From: CAYOYH01 sp964408165
GTDB lineage: Bacteria; Patescibacteriota; Saccharimonadia; Saccharimonadales; CAYOYH01
DNA length: 28,435 bases
Assembly: GCA_964408165.1 (NCBI GenBank)
Contig: CAYOYH010000004.1
Span: forward strand, 1-28,435
Direction: 5' to 3'
This document shows, in pieces, positions 1 to 7,117 of this stretch (position 1 is the first letter of the stretch; every line of letters begins with the position of its first letter). Made by a program: the position numbers and the translations under genes. Below the pieces are notes generated by a model. The model worked only from the letters and a program-made list of their open reading frames with translations. It was not told where the DNA came from and made no database searches.

Positions 1-56
1 GTACCTTTACAGCCGAACAGAAGACCCAAAACCACCACGAAAGTGCCTATAGCTCT

Positions 57-107
57 AGAATTTTTTACTTTTTTGAAGGCAGATTGCCTAAAAAGCTCTT
101 TTTGCTT
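57..107 (-). pseudogene. Decayed second copy of the dnaJ 3' end
   Basis: This stretch aligns over about 52 bases with the last codons of the intact dnaJ at about 1327-1379, with roughly 85% identity by eye. Both share an 18-base T-rich block and a 17-base block coding KQKELF-like residues. The copy has a one-base deletion, and the position of the terminal Trp codon reads TAG. No similarity is evident further toward the dnaJ body, so only the tail is present. With the real dnaJ end it forms imperfect direct repeats bracketing the ATP-grasp gene. Confidence 0.65.
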
Positions 108-170
108 CTGTTATTGTAGGCAGTTCTTTGCTTTTTTCGTGGTGTGCAGAATCGCAACCACGGTCGTTCT

Positions 171-1163
171 TTAACTGCTAACTCTATTAAGCGCCAAAGC
201 TACGATGTGCAGAAGCATGTCATCATAGCTTCGACCAGTGTTGAGCTCATACGATTTAGGAAAGTTGCCTGAAGCTTTTATCATGCCCGGTATTAAATTA
301 GCTTCTAGGAAATATGGAATTCCATTTTCGTCTAGACGCATATCGATTCGACCATAGTCTCGTGCGCCGATAGCTTTAAAAGCGTCACGTGCGAGGCTGA
401 TAACGGCCTGCTTGATTTCACCTTCCTCGATAACCCCAATGGCTGTCTCTGTTTTTGAAGATTTCATTTCATGCCCAATTACGCCATCGCCACGTTCATT
501 TTTAACTGGAAGCTGCTCTATAGGCATAATCATTAATTCACCATTATCGACGCTCTGTAATACTGCAACTGTAAATTCACGGCCTGATAAGTATTTTTCA
601 ACTAATACATCGCCTATTGATTCATCAGCTAGAGACTTCATTTTTCGTGAAAATTCATTGAAATTACGAACAACGGAGTCGTCATCTATCCCAACTCCAG
701 CGCCTCTGTCGTGAGGCTTCAAGAACATAGGAAATCCGAATGGTAACTGAGACTCATCTGCATATTCGCCCTCTTTTGCAATGAAATACGGTGAAGTAGT
801 TAAATTGGCTGCTTTTATGGCGTCTTTTGCTTTAGTCTTGTCCTGTTCAAGCTCAAGTGCGCCTGGCCCTGACCCAGTTACCGCAACACCCCTGTCCTCA
901 AGAAAACCAGAAACCCGCACATACTCTTTGCTATTGGTAGTATATTTCCCTAGAGGCACCTTTTTTATGCCGGTAAAGACAAGATCGGGATTTTTATCAA
1001 TCAACAGCTCTAAATCTTCGGAATCATTCACCAAGGTAATGCCAACATTCGTATAATACTGCTCTAGCGCCTCCTTCACCATCATCCTTGATCGAGAAGA
1101 CATTGAACTTAATCTACTATCAGAAGATGATACTATTTCAATATGTTTATCGATTTTCGTCAT
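171..1163 (-). CDS. D-Ala-D-Ala ligase-like ATP-grasp protein
   Basis: This is an ATP-grasp ligase that most resembles D-alanine-D-alanine ligase, a cytoplasmic enzyme making the terminal dipeptide of peptidoglycan precursors. A Ddl-like DK..K segment lies near residue 108. The glycine-rich ATP loop with Lys149 follows (FLKPHDRGAGVGI), then a VLVEKYLSGREFTV strand. The metal-binding end is RIDMRL..NG..YFLEANLIPGM, giving Asp274, Glu287 and Asn289. The N-terminal third lacks a typical Ddl GGxSxE motif, so another carboxylate-amine ligase substrate is possible. At 330 aa the length suits the family. The ATG is preceded by AAGGAG about 11 bases upstream. It lies downstream of dnaJ on the same strand and may be cotranscribed or use its own weak promoter. 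Fold is clear; exact substrate is inferred. Confidence 0.72.
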   Translation of the reverse strand: MTKIDKHIEIVSSSDSRLSSMSSRSRMMVKEALEQYYTNVGITLVNDSEDLELLIDKNPDLVFTGIKKVPLGKYTTNSKEYVRVSGFLEDRGVAVTGSGPGALELEQDKTKAKDAIKAANLTTSPYFIAKEGEYADESQLPFGFPMFLKPHDRGAGVGIDDDSVVRNFNEFSRKMKSLADESIGDVLVEKYLSGREFTVAVLQSVDNGELMIMPIEQLPVKNERGDGVIGHEMKSSKTETAIGVIEEGEIKQAVISLARDAFKAIGARDYGRIDMRLDENGIPYFLEANLIPGMIKASGNFPKSYELNTGRSYDDMLLHIVALALNRVSS

Positions 1164-1210
1164 ACAAAAGAGGACTCCTTTGGCTTATTATTTATCAAGC
1201 CTGAACATTA

Positions 1211-1238
1211 AATATATTGTCTTGATTCCCTGTAAGAA
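1211..1238 (-). promoter_or_regulatory. Weak candidate promoter for the ATP-grasp gene
   Basis: On the minus strand a TTCTTA (-35, 1233-1238) and TATATT (-10, 1211-1216) are separated by 16 bases, about 48 bases upstream of the ATG. The -35 matches the consensus poorly. Read-through from the chaperone operon is an equally good explanation. Confidence 0.3.
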
Positions 1239-1322
1239 TGCTGACATCGGTCTGCTGTGAGTCTGGATTGTTCAGCGTCTTAAGTGTAACTATACAGTAA
1301 AACAAAAGACTTGGTTCTATGT

Positions 1323-2435
1323 TTACCAGAATTTTTTACTTTTTTCGCTGGCAAATTGCTGGAAAAGCTCTTTTTGCTTTTTAGATAATTTCTTCGGTAT
1401 GTCTACATGAATCTGTACGATGTGTGAGCCGCGTTTGTCGCCTCTGGCACTTTTGACTCCATGGTTAGATAGTTTAAAATCTGTCCCGCTCTGAGTACCA
1501 GCTGGGATTTTCATTTTCACCGGGCCATCTACCGTGTCTACTTCAATCGTGGCTCCTAAAACTGCTTCATTCATGGAGATGTGTTGTTGGCCAAGAACTA
1601 GGTCGCCTTCTCTGGTAAATTGATCGTGCGGCGTTACTTGAATATCGACATAAAGATCACCTTTTTTACCATGAGCTACCGCCTCGCCGTATTCACGCAG
1701 ACGAATGGTCGCTCCGTCGTTGATGCCGGCAGGAATTTTAATTTTGACATCCTTTTTCTTTCTTTCGGTTCCAGACCCACGGCAAAGTGTGCAGATTTTC
1801 TGAGGGACTTTGCCCCGACCTTTGCAAGTGTCGCAAACCCGCGCTTGTTGAATATTGCCGATTATCGTTCTGTGCACCTGAGTAACTTGACCAGAGCCTT
1901 GGCAAGTAGAGCAGGTTTTAAGCTCATGACCTGGTTCAACTGTTTTGCCTTTGCAGTGAGAGCAGGTGTCTTCGATGTTTAGTCTCAGTGTTTTTTCTAC
2001 TCCATAAACCATTTCCTTAAAAGAGAGTGCTACCCTAGTTTGGATGTCGTTACCTCTAGCTTCGCGTGACTTATTTCTCCTGCCGCTACCTGGCATTCCG
2101 CCGCCAAAAAAACTTTCAAAAATATCGCCCAGCCCTAGGTCGCCAAAATCAACATTCACGCGTTGCTGGCCGTTACCAAAACCAGGGCCATAAGCTCCGC
2201 TCGGCGCGCCGGAAGCGCCACCAACACCAGCGTGACCAAATTGGTCATAGCGTTGACGTTTATCGGGGTTGCTTAGGACTTCGTAAGCCTCGTTTATTTC
2301 TTTGAATTTGTCTTCCGAGCCGCCATCTTTGTCGGGGTGATGCTTGATGGCGCTCTTGCGAAAAGCTTTCTTAATCTCATCCGCTGAAGCCGACTTGTTT
2401 ACACCTAGTGTTTCGTAGTAGTCTTTTTTAGGCAT
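1323..2435 (-). CDS. dnaJ: Chaperone DnaJ
   Basis: Hsp40 co-chaperone that delivers unfolded proteins to DnaK and stimulates its ATPase. The J-domain (about residues 1-66) has the HPD motif at 33-35, counted from the chosen ATG. A Gly/Phe-rich stretch follows (about 68-100). Four CxxC zinc-finger repeats come next (CSHCKGKT, CSTCQGSG, CDTCKGRG, CTLCRGSG), the first departing from CxxCxGxG at its end. Two beta-barrel substrate domains complete the protein. I chose the ATG at 2433-2435 because it gives the family MPKKDYYE-type start and sits behind GGAGGT; a GTG four codons upstream is less likely. The start overlaps the stop of the preceding 162-aa gene by 8 bases, and its ribosome binding site lies inside that gene, so translation is probably coupled. 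Length of 370 aa is normal. Confidence 0.97.
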   Translation of the reverse strand: MPKKDYYETLGVNKSASADEIKKAFRKSAIKHHPDKDGGSEDKFKEINEAYEVLSNPDKRQRYDQFGHAGVGGASGAPSGAYGPGFGNGQQRVNVDFGDLGLGDIFESFFGGGMPGSGRRNKSREARGNDIQTRVALSFKEMVYGVEKTLRLNIEDTCSHCKGKTVEPGHELKTCSTCQGSGQVTQVHRTIIGNIQQARVCDTCKGRGKVPQKICTLCRGSGTERKKKDVKIKIPAGINDGATIRLREYGEAVAHGKKGDLYVDIQVTPHDQFTREGDLVLGQQHISMNEAVLGATIEVDTVDGPVKMKIPAGTQSGTDFKLSNHGVKSARGDKRGSHIVQIHVDIPKKLSKKQKELFQQFASEKSKKFW

Positions 2436-2916
2436 TCGTACCTCCACCTCTCATTCCCCGACCCGCATAAGGCTCTCCGTCCTTAAATATAATCACCGAA
2501 TCATACGGCGACTGAGAAAGTTCATCTTTTAAATCAAGCACCGTATTCATAACCTCGCTATATTGAAAGGGCGTAGCTTTTCTCTTAGTGCCATGATCGA
2601 TGAGTGTTGGGTGGACTAAACCATCATCCTTGACTTCACCAAGTCTAAGATAATGCTGAACAGCATTATTATCATCTAGTATCGTAATATCCCAAAGTGT
2701 AATTTTCGAGCTGTCGTCAACGGCAAAACCTTCGCCAACAAGGCTCACTGTGAATCGTTTCTCCCCTTCATCTGAAATCCATGAGAATGATTCATCATTG
2801 CCAAAATTTTGAGTTACGAACTCGAATGTTCCCGCCATAAATCCCGTTTCAAACGGTTTAAAATTAACAACTGAACAGTCGGTTCTAGTAATAGATTCAG
2901 GTGTTTGGTTCCTCAT
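2428..2916 (-). CDS. Unrecognised 162-aa protein between dnaK and dnaJ
   Basis: I do not recognise this protein. It has no signal peptide or membrane segment and looks soluble and mixed alpha/beta. The middle is rich in beta-strand-like stretches (TGFMAGTFEFVTQ, KRFTVSLVGEGFAV). A DLKDEL helix and a Gly/Arg-rich tail (RGMRGGG) follow; the tail partly results from its DNA doubling as the dnaJ ribosome binding site. It starts 5 bases after the dnaK stop and overlaps dnaJ by 8, so it is tightly built into the heat-shock operon. Such placement suggests a chaperone-linked or stress role, but that is inference from position only. An unrelated gene simply cotranscribed under HrcA control is the alternative. 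Confidence 0.85.
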   Translation of the reverse strand: MRNQTPESITRTDCSVVNFKPFETGFMAGTFEFVTQNFGNDESFSWISDEGEKRFTVSLVGEGFAVDDSSKITLWDITILDDNNAVQHYLRLGEVKDDGLVHPTLIDHGTKRKATPFQYSEVMNTVLDLKDELSQSPYDSVIIFKDGEPYAGRGMRGGGTNA

Positions 2917-2921
2917 GTTTT

Positions 2922-4886
2922 TTAATTCTCTACCACTTCGCCTTCAACGCTTTCGTCTTCTTTTTTCTTAGAGGACTTTTTGTTGTTAGCTTTCTTATCT
3001 GTCTTCTTGTTGTCTTTGTTGTCTTTGTTGTCTTTGTCGTCGCTCTCGTCAGCCTTCTCAGATTCCTGGGCTTCTTTAGCAGCGGCTTCGTACAATTTGG
3101 CGCCGATTGGCTGAATCTTTTCGTTTAGTTCTTTGAGAGCCTTTTCAACTTCACTTCGATCATCTGAATTTTCAGTTTTTTTGGCTTCTTCCACAGCTTC
3201 TTCGATAGCCTTTTTGTCGTCGTCAGAAAGTTTGTCGGCACTTTCTTTAGCTAGTTTTTCGGCACTGTAGATAGCGCTAGAGAGCGTATTCTTGATTTCA
3301 ATAGCTTCGCGCTTGGCTTTGTCGTCGTCGGCATGTTCTTCAGCTTCTTTTTGAGCTTTCTCGATGTCTTCTTTGCTCAAATTTCCGCTATCTTGAACGA
3401 CAATCGACTGTTCTTTGCCAGTACCTTTGTCTTTGGCGTTGACATTCAAAATGCCGTTGGCATCTATGTTGAAGGTTACCTCAATCTGTGGCACACCGCG
3501 CGGCGCTGGAGCAATGCCATCAAGTATGAACCTGCCTAGTGATTTGTTGTCGGTAGACATTTCTCGCTCACCCTGTAGCACATGTACTTCTACCTGGGGT
3601 TGGCTATCGGCGGCGGTAGAGAATACCTCACTTTTAGAACTTGGTACGGTGGTGTTGCGTTCGATAAGCTTGGTGGTTACGCCGCCAAGCGTTTCAATGC
3701 CTAGCGAAAGCGGGGTCACATCTAGCAGTAAAATATCTTTGACATCACCGGCCAATACGCCAGCTTGAATGGCGGCGCCCAGAGCGACTACTTCGTCGGG
3801 GTTAACGCCTTTTTTGGGTTCTTTGCCAAAAATCTCTTTTACCTTTTTTTGCACGGCAGGCATACGGGTCATGCCGCCGACCAAAATCACTTCATCGATA
3901 TCGCTCTTCTTTAGCTTAGAGTCTTTCAGAGCATTTTCACAAGGCTTTACAACTTGATCAATCATCTCGCTCACTAAAGATTCTAGCTTGGCGCGCGTCA
4001 TTTTATATTCAAAATGTTTCGGCCCATCGGCGTCAGCAGTTAGGAATGGTAAGTTGATGCTGGCTTCGGCAGTAGTTGAAAGCTCTTTTTTAGTTTTCTC
4101 GGCTTCGTCTTTTAGGCGCTGCATAGCTGCTTTGTCTTTGTGCAAATCTAAACCATGTTCCTTTTTAAACTCTTCCAGGAAATGTTCGACAATCTTCATG
4201 TCGAAGTCCTCGCCGCCTAGGTGAGTGTTGCCGTTAGTTGCCAACACTTCAAAAACGCCGTCGCCAAGATCTAGGATAGATACATCAAAGGTACCTCCCC
4301 CGAGATCGAACACTGCTATCTTCTCTTCCTTTTTGCTGTCTTTGGATATCCCATAGGCTAGGGCGGCGGCGGTAGGTTCATTGATAATCCGCTTTACTTC
4401 TAGGCCGGCGATTTTGCCAGCGTCTTTGGTGGCTTGCCGCTGCGCGTCGTCAAAGTAAGCCGGTACAGTGATTACCGCTTCGGTAACGTCTGTTCCTAGG
4501 TAACTCTCTGCGTCTGCCTTAAGTTTGCTCAAAATCATTGCAGAGACTTCTTCTGGGCTATATTCTTTACCACCCATCTTTACCTTGACATCGCCTTTAG
4601 AGTCTACTATTTCAAACGGCATCAGTTTGATATCTTTTTGGACTTCTTTGTCTTTAAAGCGTCGTCCGATAAGCCGTTTTACACCAAAAATGGTGTTTTC
4701 GGCGTTGGTAACTTTCTGTCTGCCAGCCACCTGGCCGACTAGGCGTTCCTTGTTTTTGTTGATGGCGACAACACTTGGTGTAGTGCGATTGCCTTCTTTG
4801 TTGGCAATAATCTCGGCATCTCCGCCCTGCATTACCGCCATGGCGCTGTTGGTTGTTCCTAAATCTATTCCTATAATTTTACCCAT
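2922..4886 (-). CDS. dnaK: Chaperone DnaK (Hsp70)
   Basis: ATP-driven cytoplasmic foldase working with DnaJ and GrpE. The actin-like ATPase domain shows GIDLGTTNS at the start, VPAYFDDAQRQATKDAGKIAG near 145, INEPTAAALAYG, the phosphate loop FDLGGGTFDVS, and VILVGGMTRMP near 335. The hydrophobic linker (DILLLDVTPLSLG) and substrate-binding domain follow, then a helical lid. At 654 aa it is slightly longer than usual. The extra length is a very charged, low-complexity tail with DNK repeats and Lys clusters in place of the usual compact tail, ending EGEVVEN. The ATG has an AAGGAG site. A 96-aa gene ends 2 bases upstream and the 162-aa gene begins 5 bases downstream. Confidence 0.98.
   Translation of the reverse strand: MGKIIGIDLGTTNSAMAVMQGGDAEIIANKEGNRTTPSVVAINKNKERLVGQVAGRQKVTNAENTIFGVKRLIGRRFKDKEVQKDIKLMPFEIVDSKGDVKVKMGGKEYSPEEVSAMILSKLKADAESYLGTDVTEAVITVPAYFDDAQRQATKDAGKIAGLEVKRIINEPTAAALAYGISKDSKKEEKIAVFDLGGGTFDVSILDLGDGVFEVLATNGNTHLGGEDFDMKIVEHFLEEFKKEHGLDLHKDKAAMQRLKDEAEKTKKELSTTAEASINLPFLTADADGPKHFEYKMTRAKLESLVSEMIDQVVKPCENALKDSKLKKSDIDEVILVGGMTRMPAVQKKVKEIFGKEPKKGVNPDEVVALGAAIQAGVLAGDVKDILLLDVTPLSLGIETLGGVTTKLIERNTTVPSSKSEVFSTAADSQPQVEVHVLQGEREMSTDNKSLGRFILDGIAPAPRGVPQIEVTFNIDANGILNVNAKDKGTGKEQSIVVQDSGNLSKEDIEKAQKEAEEHADDDKAKREAIEIKNTLSSAIYSAEKLAKESADKLSDDDKKAIEEAVEEAKKTENSDDRSEVEKALKELNEKIQPIGAKLYEAAAKEAQESEKADESDDKDNKDNKDNKKTDKKANNKKSSKKKEDESVEGEVVEN
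3006..3041. repeat. Four 9-bp repeats in the dnaK tail
   Basis: Four consecutive near-identical 9-mers (TTTGTTGTC type on the plus strand) encode the DNKDNKDNK part of the DnaK C-terminal tail. Because the unit is 9 bases, copy number can change without breaking the frame. The outer two copies each differ by one base. Confidence 0.85.
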
Positions 4887-4888
4887 TG

Positions 4889-5179
4889 TTATTCTCCTTT
4901 TATTGCATTTACGTAGTTAATTGTCTCGCCAAGTAGTTCGCCGCAGACGTAGCCCGTAACGTCATCGTAAAGTGTGAGAGAGTTACTAAAATCTTTTATT
5001 GCCCCTGTATCTTCATCGACACCAAGCTCGTTTAAAAATTCTTGAACTGACGGGTCTTCGGGATTTAATTCTGCAAAACTCCCCAAACTTATGTGTCCTA
5101 GCTCTTTCAGTCTTGCACCGGTGTTTGCGCCGTAACCCTCAGTAGCTACGAGAGTAGTTAGTTGCCTAATGATGAGCAA
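4889..5179 (-). CDS. Unrecognised 96-aa protein upstream of dnaK
   Basis: A small soluble protein I cannot assign. It contains an acidic central stretch (NPEDPSVQEFLNELGVDEDTG) and an amphipathic C-terminus, with no membrane segment. The TTG start at 5177-5179 is supported by a strong GGAGGT five bases upstream. That start overlaps the end of the preceding 63-codon frame by 14 bases, which is the arrangement expected for translational coupling. It ends 2 bases before dnaK. Its position between grpE and dnaK in a HrcA-type operon implies heat-shock expression. The function is unknown. Confidence 0.75.
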   Translation of the reverse strand: MLIIRQLTTLVATEGYGANTGARLKELGHISLGSFAELNPEDPSVQEFLNELGVDEDTGAIKDFSNSLTLYDDVTGYVCGELLGETINYVNAIKGE

Positions 5180-5357
5180 TTGTAACCTCCCCGCCGTCTT
5201 TTACAATGTCAGAGACTACTCGTCCCGGCGTTTCGACAAAGTCTCTCTCGGCGGTTGTTTCGAAGGCTGTCTTTGATAAGCCAGTTGAGCTTGGACTTGT
5301 GTTCTGCATTCTAGCTACTGCCGTTCGTTTGACCGCAGCCTCTCCATCATACCGCAC
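5166..5357 (-). CDS. Small unrecognised frame, possibly the 3' part of a shifted gene
   Basis: A 63-codon frame starting at GTG (5355-5357) with no convincing ribosome binding site of its own. The product is Thr/Ser/Ala-rich and hydrophilic and matches no family I know. Just upstream, a 25-codon frame with a very good ribosome binding site runs into the same DNA and stops at TGA (5347-5349). A +1 shift at that TGA would join the two into one protein of roughly 85 residues. The frame also contains the ribosome binding site of the next gene. Options are a real gene with a weak start, the back half of a frameshifted gene, or a programmed frameshift. Confidence 0.45.
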   Translation of the reverse strand: MRYDGEAAVKRTAVARMQNTSPSSTGLSKTAFETTAERDFVETPGRVVSDIVKDGGEVTIAHH

Positions 5358-5424
5358 GACTGGGCATGCTTCCCTCTAGATATACCGGACCGGCTCCATG
5401 CGGATGTCTGTCTAATCTTGTCAT
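5347..5424 (-). CDS. 25-aa reading frame with strong RBS after grpE
   Basis: A short frame beginning MTRLDRHPHGAG, 3 bases after the grpE stop, with AAGGAG about 9 bases before its ATG. That is one of the better ribosome binding sites in the operon, so ribosomes very probably start here. It ends at TGA inside the downstream 63-codon frame. It may be a leader peptide, or the true N-terminus of that downstream protein. The sequence matches no family I know. Confidence 0.5.
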   Translation of the reverse strand: MTRLDRHPHGAGPVYLEGSMPSRAV

Positions 5425-5426
5425 TG

Positions 5427-5882
5427 CTATTTGCTCCTTCTTATTTTGACCATACTCGGTCTTATTACTTCTTCGTTCATGATGTAGCCAGTTTGCAGTT
5501 CTTCGCTAACGATTTCCTTATCGCCTTCACCTTCTACGCTAACTGCTTCCATGAATTCGGGGTTAAATTCTTGCCCCTCGGTAACTATTTTATAAACTCC
5601 TAGCTCATCCAGGCTTTTAGTCAGCTGCAAAGCTACCTTGCTAATACCCTGAGCCCATTCATTACTTTTCAGCTCCTTTGGCTGGTGAGGCAGAGCTCTT
5701 TCGAGGTTGTCTACCACCGGTAGAAGAGCTAAAACCATCTGTCTTTTGCCACTCATGCGACTACGAATTCCGTCTTCTTCGCTGCGTCGCTTGAAATTCA
5801 TGAAATCTGCCTGGATTCGCTGCAGCCCTGCTGTTAGCTCGCCAATTTCCTGTTCTAGTTGTTTTTTAGTCTTTTTTGCCAT
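5427..5882 (-). CDS. grpE: Nucleotide exchange factor GrpE
   Basis: Releases ADP from DnaK and acts as a thermosensor in the chaperone cycle. The N-terminal coiled-coil (about residues 5-45) contains the QADFMNFKRRSEED stretch typical of GrpE. LLPVVDNLERAL follows near 55, and the C-terminal beta-domain has the signature GQEFNPEFMEAV and a final GYIMNEEVIRPSMVKI. At 151 aa it is shorter than the usual 180-200 because the disordered N-terminal extension is missing. The ATG directly abuts the hrcA stop codon, and its GAGGAGG site lies inside hrcA. Confidence 0.97.
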   Translation of the reverse strand: MAKKTKKQLEQEIGELTAGLQRIQADFMNFKRRSEEDGIRSRMSGKRQMVLALLPVVDNLERALPHQPKELKSNEWAQGISKVALQLTKSLDELGVYKIVTEGQEFNPEFMEAVSVEGEGDKEIVSEELQTGYIMNEEVIRPSMVKIRRSK

Positions 5883-6581
5883 CTAAGTCAGTGCCTCCTC
5901 GAGTGTTTTACCGGCATAGCTCACTAGATTCATAACCGTTCGGTAATCTTGCCTAGTTGGGCCTAAAACTCCAATATAGCTCTTGTCGCTATACGGCGAG
6001 CGGAACCGGGAAATTATCAATGAACTTTGGGAAGATTTTCCGATAGGATTCTCTCTGCCGATGTAGACATTCAGCGCTTCGTTTGGCTTGGTCTCTCTAA
6101 GCCATGGCTCCAGGTTGTCGATTAAACTCGCCATTTGGCGCACAGTTTCTGTGACAGCAAACTCTGGTTGCGAAAACAAATCGGCAAACCCTCTGACATA
6201 GAGCGACCCGTCTATCGTCGCTAGTCCAACATTTTGGGTTAATTCCGCAAGCGATTTAACGGCTGTACGGATAGCTAAGTTGGGCTCTCCCGCGCTGGAG
6301 ACTCGGGTGTCAATCGCCCTCGCACTGCGATTGATAGTGTTATTTTCCACACCAGACAGCTGGTTGACATAGTGCCGATAACCCTTGTCGGTAGGAATCC
6401 TACCAGCAGAGGTATGCGGTTGAGTAATAAAGCCGGCTTGCTCCAAGCACACCATGTCGCTACGAATCGTCGCCGGCGACACATCAAACGTTTTTGAAAG
6501 TAGGCTAGAGCCAACAGGAGATGCCACTTCGGCATACTCTTCAACTATTGCTGCTAGTATTTTTTCTTGTCTGTCTGTCAT
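5883..6581 (-). CDS. hrcA: Heat-inducible repressor HrcA, short form
   Basis: Represses the chaperone operon by binding CIRCE DNA and is itself kept active by chaperones in the families studied. The N-terminal winged helix (about 1-65) includes SPATIRSDMVCLEQAGFI, and the family signature SAGRIPTDKGYRHYV follows. The C-terminus, with SLIISRF and GVLGPTRQDYRTVMNLV, matches the HrcA GAF-like core. At 232 aa it is about 100 residues shorter than the Bacillus protein, mostly lost from the middle. No strong ribosome binding site precedes the ATG, but the start agrees with the family (MTDRQEKIL). It is the first gene of the operon and lies about 75 bases after the predicted transcription start, so it is autoregulated through the CIRCE at 6676-6702. 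Confidence 0.95.
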   Translation of the reverse strand: MTDRQEKILAAIVEEYAEVASPVGSSLLSKTFDVSPATIRSDMVCLEQAGFITQPHTSAGRIPTDKGYRHYVNQLSGVENNTINRSARAIDTRVSSAGEPNLAIRTAVKSLAELTQNVGLATIDGSLYVRGFADLFSQPEFAVTETVRQMASLIDNLEPWLRETKPNEALNVYIGRENPIGKSSQSSLIISRFRSPYSDKSYIGVLGPTRQDYRTVMNLVSYAGKTLEEALT

Positions 6582-6664
6582 TTGAACAATTTTTCCGTAC
6601 TAAACACCCTGCAAGCTACTTGCTGAGTTGGCAGAGTCAGCTCCAAAGTGCCAATACAAGCACC

Positions 6665-6693
6665 ATTATAAGTAATTAGCACTCGCAATGCAA
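6665..6693 (-). promoter_or_regulatory. Heat-shock operon promoter P1
   Basis: Minus-strand TTGCAT (-35, 6688-6693), a 17-base spacer, and a perfect TATAAT (-10, 6665-6670). The CIRCE element covers the -35 and most of the spacer, so bound HrcA would block RNA polymerase. Confidence 0.88.
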
Positions 6694-6702
6694 GAGTGCT
6701 AA
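6676..6702. promoter_or_regulatory. CIRCE operator
   Basis: Perfect match to the CIRCE inverted repeat: TTAGCACTC, nine bases, GAGTGCTAA. It is the known binding site of HrcA, which is the first gene read from the overlapping promoter. Confidence 0.97.
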
Positions 6703-7117
6703 TAAATACTTCTGAGAACTGTTATCTTGTTGTGCTGATGGATTATTTTGGCGAGAATCTTGCCGAACTGTAGCTTGGCTACTTTGAGGCTGACTCGTAG
6801 CCAAAAGAATTCATCTGCGCGGCAAGCTGATAGTTATCGGAGGTATTTATTTGCATTCTTGTATTTAGTCAAGAGTGCTAAGTTATTGCTTCGGAACCCT
6901 TCAGATTGGTGCTCTAGCGAATTGCTTTCGTGAGTATCCGACGAAATACAGTATCACTACATTGAGGAAGAAACGGAGCGAAAAGAGTTTGCTCAGTGCT
7001 GAGATAGGGCTAGGTAAATGAAATGATTGACACTCTTGACCCGAACAAGAGTGCTGGCAGCTATTTTGACACTCGTTTTACTGTTCTTGCAAGTTCAAGA
7101 ATTGATGGATAATATTT
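6703..7117. other. Non-coding region upstream of the heat-shock operon
   Basis: No convincing gene. It holds P2, an 8-bp perfect inverted repeat (TTGGCTAC at 6775-6782, GTAGCCAA at 6797-6804), an 8-bp inverted repeat (CACTCTTG at 7031-7038, CAAGAGTG at 7046-7053) whose right arm extends into another CAAGAGTGCT motif, and a TTCTTG/CAAGAA repeat at 7084-7101 just after the gmk-like gene. None of these has the T-run expected of a terminator. Confidence 0.6.
6844..6881 (-). promoter_or_regulatory. Second promoter with CIRCE half-site (P2)
   Basis: Minus-strand TTGACT (-35, 6867-6872), 17-base spacer, TAAATA (-10, 6844-6849). A perfect CIRCE half-site (TTAGCACTC on the minus strand, 6873-6881) directly abuts the -35, exactly as in P1. 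The second half-site is missing or strongly degenerate. It would give a longer leader RNA into hrcA. Confidence 0.5.

Noticed and set aside
5347..5349. Stop-codon readthrough instead of frameshift in the small frames after grpE
   Set aside because: Reading straight through the TGA stays in the wrong frame and does not lead into the 63-codon frame.
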